From positions 1-62,716 of the forward strand of contig JBJTTJ010000026.1 in the NCBI GenBank assembly GCA_046080125.1: a stretch of DNA of 62,716 bases, written 5' to 3'. The position numbers and the translations under genes are program-made. The notes beneath the pieces were generated by a model. The model made no database searches. It worked only from the letters and a program-made list of their open reading frames with translations, and had not been told where the DNA came from. The stretch comes from Cuspidothrix sp046080125 (GTDB lineage Bacteria; Cyanobacteriota; Cyanobacteriia; Cyanobacteriales; Nostocaceae). Shown one piece after another: positions 44,650-53,656 of this stretch (position 1 is the first letter of the stretch; each line of letters opens with the position of its first letter).

Positions 44650-45171
44650 ATGCCAATTCAAACCTTAGATATTTCACCCGTTGGTAGAGTCGAGGGTGAT
44701 TTAGATGTGCGTGTCGAAATCGAAAATGGATATGTAACAAATGCTTGGACTCATGCGGAACTTTTTCGCGGTTTTGAAATAATTTTACGCGGAAAAGACC
44801 CCCAGGCTGGCTTAATTGTTACTCCTAGAATTTGTGGAATTTGTGGTGGTTCTCACCTCAGTTCTGCATCTTGGGCTTTAGATACAGCTTGGGGGACAGA
44901 AGTTCCCAGAAATGCAATTTTGGCGAGAAACTTAGGGCAAATTGTCGAAACAATTCAAAGTATTCCTCGCTATTTTTACGGACTATTTGCCATTGATTTA
45001 ACTAATAAAAATTATCGCCGCAGTCACTTTTATGATGAAGCTTGTCGGCGCTTTGCTGCTTTCACCGGGACATCCTATGAATTGGGCGTGACAATTTCTG
45101 CCAAACCTGTAGAAATTTACGCTTTATTAGGGGGACAATGGCCGCACAGCAGTTATATGGGAATAAATTAG
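44650..45171 (+). pseudogene. hupL: Uptake hydrogenase large subunit HupL, 5' part only (interrupted)
   Basis: 173 codons of a gene that normally has about 530. It carries the start of the large subunit: DISPVGRVEGDLDVRVEI and the first pair of Ni ligands, Cys62 and Cys65, in RICGICGGSH. The frame runs normally to LLGGQWPHSSYM and then ends three codons later (GIN, stop). The C-terminal Ni ligands (DPCxxC) are absent from the whole window. The break lies exactly at the 16-base site described for the Anabaena hupL element. So either a developmentally excised element interrupts it, to be rejoined in heterocysts, or the gene is dead. Confidence 0.9.
45145..45160 (+). other. Putative XisC-type recombination site in hupL
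   Basis: CACAGCAGTTATATGG, located where the hupL frame departs from the family sequence. From memory this is identical to the 16-bp direct repeat bounding the hupL element of Anabaena PCC 7120. I found no second copy on either strand of this window, so the other border, if present, lies beyond 62716. Confidence 0.75.
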
Positions 45172-45337
45172 GGAATTGATTATCTATTAAGCATTGCTGA
45201 TGATATTAATAATTCTTCCCTAGTTTTTCCTTAAATAGCAATATTATTAATCTATTTATTTTTATCTAATAACAGTTCTTTGGTATTTTCAGGCGTTACC
45301 TAATTTTTCCCTAAGCTTTTGATTATTAATAGGATGA

Positions 45338-45393
45338 ATGTACTTTAATCAGAAATAGTGAACTGACAAGTCAGCACTTGCGAATGGTGCTTT
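45338..45393. repeat. Dispersed repeat, copy 1
   Basis: Contains CTTTAATCAGAAATAGTGAA then CTGACAAGTCAGCACTTGCG. The CTGAC-AA-GTCAG core is a small palindrome. Related copies stand near 54625, 55115, 56095, 57695 and 58515, all in the accessory region. A linked block (GCGATAGCGAAGTGCTGCTG) stands at about 45463-45492. Confidence 0.65.
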
Positions 45394-45455
45394 TCTTTAG
45401 TATCGACAGTAATTGAATTTCAACATGAACTCGCTAAACGCGGACTTTGTATTAA

Positions 45456-45848
45456 CTATGATAGCGATAGCGAAGTGCTGCTGCAAGCAGTTCGCCCAAA
45501 AATCATCAAACAATCACATAAAGGATAATTATGAACTTTTACTAAAAAGGGAACAGAAATCAGAAAATATCCTTCAGGCTTAAGCATAGAAATAACATTG
45601 CGGCCTGCGCGATAGGGGTACAAAAGATGCTCAAAAACTTGTTCAGCAATAATCAAATCAAACTTGTCTGGTAAAGGTTCAGAGCAAATATCGTATTCTG
45701 GATAGTTAATATTTCTATATTCTTGAAAGGCAAAATCTCGCCAACCATTTCCGGAAATTTCTAATGCTGTCCATTGTGAAAATGGCAATGGGTTTAACAT
45801 ATTTGCCGTTTCTTGATTCATTATTACTCGACTCCAGGTAATACTCAT
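45456..45848 (-). pseudogene. Class I SAM-dependent methyltransferase, truncated at the 3' end
   Basis: 130 codons. The N-terminal part resembles type-11/12 methyltransferases: WTALEISGNGWRDFAFQEY, FDLIIAEQVFEHLLYPYRA, LKPEGYFLISVPFLVKVHNYP. After HNYP (about 45530) the frame runs into the dispersed repeat (GCGATAGCGAAGTGCTGCTG) and encodes an unrelated Ser/Cys-rich end. Perhaps 60 or more C-terminal residues are lost. The likely real start is at MNQETANML. It is probably non-functional. The original substrate is unknown. Confidence 0.7.
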
Positions 45849-46272
45849 TTTTTTTCTCCACCAATTACTCTTTATATTTTAGACGTTGTTTTCAAAGTTT
45901 TTGGCTGTGACTGTCGGCACTTATTTATCTCCAACCCCCTAGGAAACCCGTGCGTTACCCACATTTTTCTTAACTAAGTTGTTACGCAACAAAGTTGTAT
46001 AATCCTCAAATTCTTAACTCCTGTGGAACAGGCATCTTGCCTGTTCAAATTATACAAATTAAATGCACAACAGCTTAGGACTTACGCATTGACAGGAACA
46101 ACAAAATATCATTGATGCATATCATGGTTAATTTGTACAGTGGGTAAATCCTAGATAATTGATTTTCTTGAAGTTCCTAAATTTTCGGGCGAATATGATA
46201 TAAGTCCTGATGGTGGGTTCTCAAGAAGTATAAAAGTAACAGTTGGAATACATTAAACATCGTATAATTATC
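45849..46272. other. Intergenic region with short repeats
   Basis: Contains the palindrome AACAGGCATCTTGCCTGTT at about 46027-46045 and the MITE-like element at 46076-46153. No gene was seen. The last part is the leader of the MATE gene. Confidence 0.5.
46076..46153. mobile_element. 78-bp MITE-like element, copy A
   Basis: Begins TAGGACTTACGCATTGACAG and ends in TGTACAGTGGGTAAATCCTA, which are imperfect inverted repeats of each other. A second, about 90% identical copy of the same 78-bp length is at 51844-51921 in the same orientation. The TAGGACTTACGCA end is a very common short inverted repeat in cyanobacterial genomes. The outermost TA may be the duplicated target. Confidence 0.75.
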
Positions 46273-47625
46273 ATGAACACTAGCTTTTTCAATCTGTATA
46301 ACTTCCTACCCCGATTTTATAAATTGGCATTGACAAACATTATTTCCAGTATTGTCGTGCCATTGTCGGGTTTGATAGACTTAGCTTTTCTAGGGCATTT
46401 ACCTGACATCCGTTACTTAGCAGGAGTTTCCTTAGCGACAATTATCTTTAGCTATTTATACAAAGTTTTCAATTTCTTACGTTCCTCTAGCAATGGGATG
46501 ACAGCACAAGCTGTAGGGGCAGATGATTCAGAAGGGATACTATTAGTTTTATTGCGGAATGGTCTCATCGCTTTAGGGGTTGGTTTACTGATTTTGATTC
46601 TTCAGTATCCTATACAATTGCTGGGGTTTACCTTTCTAGTGGGTGCAACCGAAGTTAAAAATGCTGGTCTTGACTATTTCCAGGCTCGCATTTGGGGTGC
46701 ACCTGCGATTCTACTTAATTTTGTCCTAGTCGGTTGGTTTTTTGGACGGGAAATGAATGGTTTCGTAGTGCTATTGTCTGTGATAGAAAGCCTAACTAAT
46801 GTGGTGCTGGACTACTTCTTTATTATTCGTTGGGATTGGGGAAGTACCGGTGCTGGCTTAACTACAACAATGAGTCAATATTTAGCATTGTTTGTAGGTT
46901 TGATAGTGGCGTGTTTTCATATTGACTGGTCATTGATATCAACAGTCAGCCAAAAAATTTTAGATTTACCAGCCATCAAAACTATTTTTAAACTCAATAA
47001 CAATATGTTGATGAAAAATTTGGCTGTAATTTCTACATTCTCTATTTTTACCGAATTAGGTTCAGCAATGGGAACAGATACACTAGCCAGAAATAGTGTA
47101 TTACTTCAGGCGGCAATTTTTAATATGTTTATTGTTCAAGGTATAGGATATGCTACCCAAAGTTTAACTGGAAACTTTAAAGGTCAGGGAGATTCAGAGC
47201 AGTTAAAACCTCTGCTGAAAATTGGGTTCATCAGTAGCATATTCCTTTCAGTTCCTGTGGCGATTTTATATATTGTCTTTCCAGAACCTATCTTTGGGTT
47301 GTTAACTAACCACACCGAAATTATTGAAAGTATCTTTAATTATTTGTTTTGGTTATTACCTTTTCAGGGATTTTGTGCAATTAATATCATTTTAGAAGGG
47401 TATTTTGTTGGGTTAATGGAAGGGGGAATTTTACGTAATTCTGCCTTAGTGTCCTTTGTAATTGGTTTTTTACCTGTAGCGATCGCTGCTGGGTATTTTC
47501 ATAATAACCATTTGTTGTGGTTGGCTTTCGTTTTATCTCAAGTAGTAAGCGTCATCGTATTTGCAGTAAGATTAATAGAAGAATGGGTGAATAATTATTC
47601 CTCTCCTACAAGCGTTCAAAATTAA
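46273..47625 (+). CDS. MATE family efflux transporter (DinF-like)
   Basis: 450 residues from ATG 46273. A TTG at 46243 would add 10 residues. Twelve hydrophobic segments in two halves; family-typical LALTNIISSIVVPLSGLIDL, AFLGHLPDIRYLAG, and in the second half GIGYATQSLTGNFKGQGDSE. It should export organic cations or natural products using Na+ or H+ gradients. It sits among specialised-metabolism-like genes and may export their product. The two 78-bp elements lie on either side of this gene group. Confidence 0.88.
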   Translation: MNTSFFNLYNFLPRFYKLALTNIISSIVVPLSGLIDLAFLGHLPDIRYLAGVSLATIIFSYLYKVFNFLRSSSNGMTAQAVGADDSEGILLVLLRNGLIALGVGLLILILQYPIQLLGFTFLVGATEVKNAGLDYFQARIWGAPAILLNFVLVGWFFGREMNGFVVLLSVIESLTNVVLDYFFIIRWDWGSTGAGLTTTMSQYLALFVGLIVACFHIDWSLISTVSQKILDLPAIKTIFKLNNNMLMKNLAVISTFSIFTELGSAMGTDTLARNSVLLQAAIFNMFIVQGIGYATQSLTGNFKGQGDSEQLKPLLKIGFISSIFLSVPVAILYIVFPEPIFGLLTNHTEIIESIFNYLFWLLPFQGFCAINIILEGYFVGLMEGGILRNSALVSFVIGFLPVAIAAGYFHNNHLLWLAFVLSQVVSVIVFAVRLIEEWVNNYSSPTSVQN

Positions 47626-47883
47626 GATAATCATCTTTTTTATAGCTATATAACATCCTTTTTTATAGCTATAAAAGATGATATCCAATTAAATTTACAA
47701 TAACTGTCAGCCATCAGCAACCATCTGTCAGTAATTAGCATCACATATAGATAAATTCGTTTCTGTAACAATTAGTTTAGATGTAATCAAATTTCAATTA
47801 ATTTTAAATAAATTTAATTTTAAGATTTGTGAAGTCCTGATGATTTGATAAATTGTTAAAATTTTCTGTTTAAAGATTACTTA

Positions 47884-48165
47884 TTGAATAAGGCTAAAGA
47901 ACGAATTTCTTTCTTAGTAGATCGCGGAGGAATTGTAGCACCAAAAGGCCCGGCAGGTTCAGTTTTATTTGTACACTACGATACATGGCATGGTTCTGTG
48001 GGTAATATTTCTCCTTTTGACCGACGGAACTTAGTTCTTACTTACAGCAGTGTAGAAGAAACCGCCCTTTCTCAGAAAGAAAGACCAGCATTTTTATCAG
48101 ATCCCGATCGCACTTCATTGACTGTTCTTAGTACAGAGGAAGCGGATTCTTTATTTGTTTACTAA
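47884..48165 (+). pseudogene. Phytanoyl-CoA dioxygenase-like protein, C-terminal fragment
   Basis: 93 codons from a TTG; the frame opens only at about 47860. The peptide matches the last third of Fe(II)/2-oxoglutarate oxygenases of the PhyH/ectoine hydroxylase type. It includes the distal iron ligand region VHYDTWHGSVGN and the 2-oxoglutarate-binding arginine in DRRNLVLTY. The N-terminal two thirds with the HxD motif are missing, so it cannot be an active enzyme. It is a remnant, 60 bp upstream of the Rieske oxygenase, in a row of decaying genes. Confidence 0.7.
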
Positions 48166-48225
48166 TAGAAATTTCTGCTACTACAAAAATGTTTCATTAA
48201 TTGACTAAGGTACTTACAAAAATTC

Positions 48226-49626
48226 ATGAATATACATTCGGATTTTTCAAATACAGAAGGATTAAATTCTTCTTGTCAACCACTAGAAATAGATCAAAAA
48301 TTTACTTGGCAGAATTGTTGGTATCCCATCATCTTTGTACAAGATTTACCTAAGCATCGCCCTTACGGATTTTCTCTCTATGATGAACCCTTAGTGTTGT
48401 TTCGAGATGCCAATGAGAACTTTACCTGTTTAAAAGACATTTGTCCCCATCGAACAGCAAAACTTTCTCAAGGACAGGTCATAGATGGTAAGCTCGAATG
48501 TTTGTATCATGGCTGGCAGTTTGGTGCTAATGGAAAATGCCTACATATTCCTCAATTATCAGAAGGAGCTACAATACCACATAATGCCTACGTTAAATCT
48601 TATACAGTTGTAGAAAAACAAGGAATTGTGTGGTTGTGGCCAGGAGATGAGGAGGAAGCTGATGAAAAATTGCTGCCGATATTAAAAGAATTAGACGATT
48701 CTCAATTTATCAAGCGGGATTATTTATTAAATCTTCCCTATGACCAGTCATATTTTATAGAAAATGTCATTGACCCGGCTCATATTCCCATTAATCATAA
48801 TGGTAAAAGATTTAAACGAGAAAATGCACAACCTCTAGAAATGGAAGTGCTTGATGTTTCCATGCAAGGAATTAAAGGAAGATATCGGAATCAAAAAACC
48901 CTGGGTTCATGGATATATTTGGAGTTTGTTGCTCCCAATTTAGTTAGATATGCTGTTTGGAAAGAACAAGGTTTATTTGGAGGAGCAGACTTATATTCTA
49001 TGCCATTAGGCAAGGGAAGGTGCAGAATTCTTTTGAGAAATTATAATAGCGTATTACCTTGGAATCAGAAGGTAGAACCCCGGTGGTTTGAGCATTTTGC
49101 ACGTAATCGAATTTTAGAGGAAGATTTAGAACTAATTCGAGAACAGCAAATACAGATAGAAAAATTAGACAAGCAGATGAAAGAACTATTTTTACCCTTA
49201 AAAAGTTCTGATGTATTGGTTGTTGAGTATCGTAAATGGTTGGATAAGTACGGTAGCGATTTGCCATTTTATCAAGGCTATGAAACAACTAAGCTAAATG
49301 TTGAGACTACAAAACAACCAATGGAGATAGGCAATCGCTTCACCCGTCACACTCAAATTTGTAGTTCTTGCACTCAAGCTCATCAAACAAGTAATAGATT
49401 AAAACAAAGTTTTATTGTAGCAGCGATCGCTTTTGCTGCTGTAGCTATGCTGATGGAAAATTCTCAAACACGCTTTTTCGTAGTATGTTTATTTTGCTTG
49501 TCTTTAATTATGGCAGCTATAGCTCACAAATTAAAAACCCAATTTGAACGTGATGTTATTCGTAATTACAACATTACAGAAAAAAGTAAAAATATAATTA
49601 AGCTAGTTGGTCAGCTTTTCACGTAA
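48226..49626 (+). CDS. PAO-type Rieske non-heme iron oxygenase
   Basis: 466 residues. The Rieske centre has Cys73, His75, Cys92 and His95 (CPHR, CLYH). The mononuclear iron site is in NVIDPAHIPINH: Asp183, His186, His191, with Asn180. The C-terminus has a CSSC motif (Cys379, Cys382) and one or two membrane helices (about 395-440). This is the layout of pheophorbide a oxygenase, Tic55 and PTC52 relatives, which hydroxylate or cleave tetrapyrroles or other ring compounds at membranes. The gene looks intact. Genes around it suggest a role in specialised metabolism; the substrate is unknown. Confidence 0.88.
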   Translation: MNIHSDFSNTEGLNSSCQPLEIDQKFTWQNCWYPIIFVQDLPKHRPYGFSLYDEPLVLFRDANENFTCLKDICPHRTAKLSQGQVIDGKLECLYHGWQFGANGKCLHIPQLSEGATIPHNAYVKSYTVVEKQGIVWLWPGDEEEADEKLLPILKELDDSQFIKRDYLLNLPYDQSYFIENVIDPAHIPINHNGKRFKRENAQPLEMEVLDVSMQGIKGRYRNQKTLGSWIYLEFVAPNLVRYAVWKEQGLFGGADLYSMPLGKGRCRILLRNYNSVLPWNQKVEPRWFEHFARNRILEEDLELIREQQIQIEKLDKQMKELFLPLKSSDVLVVEYRKWLDKYGSDLPFYQGYETTKLNVETTKQPMEIGNRFTRHTQICSSCTQAHQTSNRLKQSFIVAAIAFAAVAMLMENSQTRFFVVCLFCLSLIMAAIAHKLKTQFERDVIRNYNITEKSKNIIKLVGQLFT

Positions 49627-49715
49627 TGTTATATACAGAATAAAGATTACAGGAACTAGCAAATAGTTTTGACGCTGCTTAACAAATCTCCATAAATCTT
49701 TTACAAAATCTGGTG

Positions 49716-50930
49716 TCAAACATAAGAATTCCTATTTCTAAATTCTAAAATTTTATCTACCGCTTTGTGAGTACCACCAGCATTTATTAAAGAATTACCT
49801 AATATCTCAATCTGATTACGAATTTGTTTATTCTGGGTGACATTTTCCACAAGCGATCGCAATTTACTGGGTGCAATATTTTTCTGTTTTACCCATATTC
49901 CCGCACCTAATTGTTCTAGACGATAAGCAACTAAATGTTGATCTCCTCCTTGGGGAAATACAATCATAGGAACTTTATTAATTAATCCTTCCCAAACACT
50001 ATTTGTACCTCCATGAGTAATAAATGCCTTAGCGTGTTGTAGAATTTGCATTTGGGGTACATAATTACTGATAATAAAGTTAGATGGAATTTTTCCCAAT
50101 TTAGTAATATCAACAGATTTACCTACAGACATGACCACACCGTACTCACTGTCTGCAAAAGCTTGTAAACATAGTTGGTAAAAAGAAGTTTTAAAATTAT
50201 AAATTGTCACTGAACCTAGGGAAATATAAATAATAGGTTTTTTGTCAATTTCTCGTAAAGGAAATTTAGGATCAATTGTTCTCTTACCATAACAAGGACC
50301 TGTGAAAATATAACTATTATCAAATTCTGAACGTTGCAGCTGAAAATCTTCAGAAGTATAGACGATATTAAAATCTCCCCGCAAACTCATAGAATTTGGC
50401 TGCATCTGAAACACATCTTCTTCATGAATGCGTTTCATTTCATACTTTTTAGTTAATTGCCACCAAAGTTGCTTGTGACGATGCAATCTTTGCAGATGTT
50501 TAGTAATATCTCTCAGGGGATAAGCAGCTAATAGTAATGATAATGGTGGTAAAAAACGAGGTGGTAGGAGAAAATTTGTATGGAAGCAAACAGTAGGAAT
50601 ATTTAGTAAATCAGCGGTAATAGCAGCCCATAAACACTTAGCATGGAAAATCATTAACTTTGGGCGATCGCGTTTCAGTTCTGCTAATAAAATTGGTACA
50701 GCATCCAAACAGTATTCTATTAAGCGAGATTGTAGGGTTACATCTCCCGATGCTGGTTTCATACTCGGAAGTGCTTGAAATCTCGCACCCGCTAACTCAA
50801 TTTTGTCCTTAAATTCCTCAAAATAATAATAGTCTACCTTTTCACCACGCCGAGCTAATTCTTGAACTAACCCTAGAGTAGTATCTAAGCGAGTATAACT
50901 AGGTAAATCAAAAAAAGCAACATCAACCAT
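49716..50930 (-). CDS. GT1-family (MGT/UGT-like) glycosyltransferase
   Basis: 404 residues, GT-B fold. The N-terminus VDVAFFDLPSYTRLDTTLGL is the acceptor domain. The C-terminal donor site has ISLGSVTIYN, YVPQMQILQHAKAFITHGGT, NSVWEGLINKVPMIVFPQGG and DQHLVAYRLEQLGAG, the macrolide/UDP-glucosyltransferase signature. It likely glycosylates a small molecule with a nucleotide sugar in the cytoplasm. The truncated M29-like gene lies 20 bp upstream on the same strand, so the two were probably one operon. The gene itself appears intact. Confidence 0.85.
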   Translation of the reverse strand: MVDVAFFDLPSYTRLDTTLGLVQELARRGEKVDYYYFEEFKDKIELAGARFQALPSMKPASGDVTLQSRLIEYCLDAVPILLAELKRDRPKLMIFHAKCLWAAITADLLNIPTVCFHTNFLLPPRFLPPLSLLLAAYPLRDITKHLQRLHRHKQLWWQLTKKYEMKRIHEEDVFQMQPNSMSLRGDFNIVYTSEDFQLQRSEFDNSYIFTGPCYGKRTIDPKFPLREIDKKPIIYISLGSVTIYNFKTSFYQLCLQAFADSEYGVVMSVGKSVDITKLGKIPSNFIISNYVPQMQILQHAKAFITHGGTNSVWEGLINKVPMIVFPQGGDQHLVAYRLEQLGAGIWVKQKNIAPSKLRSLVENVTQNKQIRNQIEILGNSLINAGGTHKAVDKILEFRNRNSYV

Positions 50931-50950
50931 AATAATCAGTTGGGCAAAAA

Positions 50951-51577
50951 TTAAGCCAGTTCTAAAGTTTGGGAAATAAAGTCAATATGAGGAGCTTTTT
51001 GTGCCATACCTATCCCTATATGTGTTCCATATATACCTTCATTAACCACCGAATTTATTGACCAGTCAATAGTTTCTTTGATATTTTTATTAGCACCAAA
51101 AGCCACTTCTGTTAAACTCAGCCCTCTTTCCAAACTGTAAGTCATATCTAACAATACTGAAGTTTCATCTTCACCATCTATGATTAACTGAGTTATGTTA
51201 TTATCTTCAATTCGCAAATATTTTTTCTGACTTTTTACCACCTTATCTGTCAAATACCTTAAAGGTTTCCAGTTATTTTCCTTTGTTTCTTGGGTTGTAG
51301 TTTGCGTTAAAATGCCATCAAAATGAAAAATTCCATCTACCGAGAAACTTGATTTATTTGCTTTAGTATTAACAACAGAACTTTCCCAAAATTCTGCCAC
51401 AGAGTAAAACCATCCAGGCTCAAGTTCTAAATCAGCATTAGCTATTTCTATATTATCAGTCAATTGGCAATTTAACTTACTTCCTCTTACATCTGATAAG
51501 GTTAACTCACTTTCTATATCAGCTATTTTATCGTATAAAAAATTTCTAATTGTTAATGCTTGGGTAATATCACTTAA
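50951..51577 (-). pseudogene. M29-aminopeptidase-like protein, N-terminally truncated copy
   Basis: The frame is open from 51577, just after an in-frame TGA, to 50951. An ATG at 51463 could give 170 residues, but homology to the intact neighbour at 51983-52894 extends upstream without a start (DITQALTIRNFLYDKIADIE, then LSDVRGSKLNC). About 100 N-terminal residues are missing. Shared C-terminal signatures are ELEPGWFYS, DETSVLLDM, EVAFGANKNI, and GTHIGIGMAQKAPHIDFISQ. It resembles the metal-binding end of M29/NicX-like hydrolases, and it is divergently oriented to the intact copy. Confidence 0.7.
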
Positions 51578-51663
51578 TCATCAGGTTTTCAGACGTTCCT
51601 ATAATCAGGTATTAGCTTCTGCAGAAGATTAATCTTCTTGATTTATAGCCATTTCCATCCAGG

Positions 51664-51731
51664 TGAGGTACAAAATTACATCGTACATTGTAGGGGCTTT
51701 CCTGCCGTTCGCCCCTACGGATGTACCTCAT
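51664..51731. repeat. MITE-like element, ATGAGGTACAA family
   Basis: Starts GAGGTACAAAATTACATCG and ends ATGTACCTCAT, inverted to each other. An inner pair TGTAGGGGC and GCCCCTACG adds to the hairpin. It lies in the 406-bp gap between the two divergent M29-like genes, together with the 78-bp element at 51844. Confidence 0.55.
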
Positions 51732-51843
51732 TAGATTGAGAAATGCCATATTATATTTTATACATATTGATTTTTGTATATTTATGTATCGAAATTTTTG
51801 ATATGTTACAGTTTAGGGCATCAACTGATATCATTATGTATGC

Positions 51844-51921
51844 TAAGACTTACGCATTGACAGGAAAAACCAAATATCGTTCATGCATATCATGGTTAAT
51901 TTGTACAGTGCGTAGATCCTA
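51844..51921. mobile_element. 78-bp MITE-like element, copy B
   Basis: Starts TAAGACTTACGCATTGACAG and ends TGTACAGTGCGTAGATCCTA, about 90% identical to copy A at 46076-46153 and of equal length. It lies 62 bp upstream of the intact M29-like gene and could influence its transcription. Confidence 0.75.
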
Positions 51922-51982
51922 TATGCAATAATCTTTAATGTTCATAAACATAAAAATTTACAATCTATATAGTTTTTGCCAA

Positions 51983-52894
51983 ATGCACATTATAAATTTT
52001 CAACAAGCTTTACTCAATCATCAAATTCCTGTCCTAGTTGATAGCGAGAAAATTGCTTCTTACTTTAGAGAACAGGGATATCAAACATTTTTTTTTGATG
52101 ATTATGATTTTGCGAGTCAACAAATAGTATTTGCTTTAATTTCAGATTTCTCTTATCATGACCGTCTTATACAAATATCTAACGAATCTGAAAGTACCAT
52201 TGTCCATCTACTAGCAGTAAGATATGACTCTCATCTAGAATCAGTTGCATATTCATTTGCACAAATTCTTTCTTGTAATATCACACAAGCATTAAAATTG
52301 AGAGCTGAAGCTTATGAGCAGATTGCTGAAGTGGAAGATAAATTATATTTATCTGATGATAGAGGTAGCAAACTAAATTGTTTCTTATCGGAAAATTTAG
52401 AAGTTACCAACACAGAAGATGAACTAGAACCAGGATGGTTTTACTCAATTTCAGAAATATTAGAAAGCGGAATAGTCAATATTCAAAGTGATAAGTCAAG
52501 CTTTTCAGTAAATGGTACTCTATTTTTTGATGGTATCATCTATGCTTGTGCAAATCCACAGGTGAAAGAAAGTAACCAAGACTTGTTGACTTATCTACTG
52601 AAAAAAGTAGCATCTAGCCAAGAAAAATATATTGATATAGAAGATAACAGTATCATCCGCCTAGTTTTGGATGGTAGAGATGAGACTTCCATCTTACTAG
52701 ATATGAATTATGGCCTAGAACGTAACCTGAGTTGCACTGAAATAGGCTTTGGCTGTAATACAATAATTGCTCAAAATATTAACTGGCATATAAATTCAAT
52801 CATGAATCAAGGAGTACATGGAATGCATATAGGAATTGGTATGGCACAAAAGTCTCCTTATATTGATTTTATCTCTCAAAGTATTAAACTATAG
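51983..52894 (+). CDS. M29-aminopeptidase/NicX-like protein, intact copy
   Basis: 303 residues from ATG 51983; an ATG at 51938 would add 15 residues. The C-terminal third has the conserved pattern of thermophilic aminopeptidase (M29) and NicX-type metallohydrolases: SILLDMNYGLERNLSCTEIG followed by FGCNTIIAQN, then NQGVHGMHIGIGMAQKSPYI and DFISQ. The N-terminal two thirds are divergent. Function, peptide or ring hydrolysis or only binding, is open. A truncated paralogue is encoded divergently next door. The similarity is by eye and modest. Confidence 0.55.
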   Translation: MHIINFQQALLNHQIPVLVDSEKIASYFREQGYQTFFFDDYDFASQQIVFALISDFSYHDRLIQISNESESTIVHLLAVRYDSHLESVAYSFAQILSCNITQALKLRAEAYEQIAEVEDKLYLSDDRGSKLNCFLSENLEVTNTEDELEPGWFYSISEILESGIVNIQSDKSSFSVNGTLFFDGIIYACANPQVKESNQDLLTYLLKKVASSQEKYIDIEDNSIIRLVLDGRDETSILLDMNYGLERNLSCTEIGFGCNTIIAQNINWHINSIMNQGVHGMHIGIGMAQKSPYIDFISQSIKL

Positions 52895-53303
52895 ATACGT
52901 AAGAATTTAGGGAACAGTATATCTAGGTTGGGTTGATGCAAGGAAAGGAAACAAATTAATATTTTGTCAGAATCAGGATTTACAGGATAAGAACGCAGAT
53001 AAACTATTAAAAAATGTTTTCTAACACATTGGTGACAAGTTAAGCAATAGTATTTACAAAAATCTTGAAAATTAAGGTGAAAAACACTGTTTTTAGGATG
53101 CGATAGCTTACGCTCGCCGCAGGCATCGCATACTTGATGTAAAAATCCGCCATTAATGTTAATTTTATTACACTAATTTTGCTTAAAATTAAGTAATGTT
53201 ACTAATTGACAAAAGCAGTTTTGATTCAAATTGTCACCAATAGTATGATAAAATAACCATCTTGTAAATCCTCAAATCCTGGATATCCTGATTCAGACAA
53301 ATT
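52895..53303. other. Intergenic region, about 400 bp
   Basis: Contains AACGCAGATAAACTA (near 52990) and a HIP-like palindromic block GCGATAGCTTACGCTCGCCG (starting about 53100) that continues to CAGGCATCGCA. No gene was seen before the small frame at 53304. Confidence 0.4.
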
Positions 53304-53453
53304 ATGACTCGTAGAAAAATATTGTCAGAAAATCAATCCTACACATTCCGATCTTACTTTGAAATGAACTATGAACCTGATGAAATATTAGCAGAATTAG
53401 GTTACTCCTTACTCAGAAGACATATTGATTTGCCTAAAAGTAATTTAGCATAA
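53304..53453 (+). CDS. Small reading frame of 49 codons, possibly an N-terminal gene fragment
   Basis: Encodes TRRKILSENQSYTFRSYFEM, then NYEPDEILAELGYSLLRRH and a short tail. The composition is that of a real folded protein, and it resembles the beginning of larger cyanobacterial hypothetical proteins, without firm identity. The stop falls inside a 24-base sequence that also occurs at 491-514, so the frame was probably cut by insertion or rearrangement there. There is no clear ribosome-binding site. Confidence 0.35.
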   Translation: MTRRKILSENQSYTFRSYFEMNYEPDEILAELGYSLLRRHIDLPKSNLA

Positions 53454-53656
53454 CAAGTACCGAAGAACCGTTTTTTAAAGGTGTTTAATGGTGAATTTAT
53501 CAGGTGCATTACATTTCATTAATACACCCTACAGGACTAGCGATCGCACTGAGGAGTTCGATCGCTTCATGTCAAAACTATTGAGTCGATTTATAAAAAT
53601 ACTGCTCTGTCAAATATAAATCGCCACTTAACATACGTAACTGTTTTGCGATCACA

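Noticed and set aside
45420..45527. Apparent similarity of a plus-strand frame (ELAKRG...DSDSEVLL) to asparagine synthetase
   Set aside because: The matching part is encoded by the dispersed repeat itself, so the likeness is accidental.
51743..51931. 62-codon reading frame in the gap between the M29-like genes
   Set aside because: Its second half is made of the 78-bp MITE-like element, so it is not a gene.
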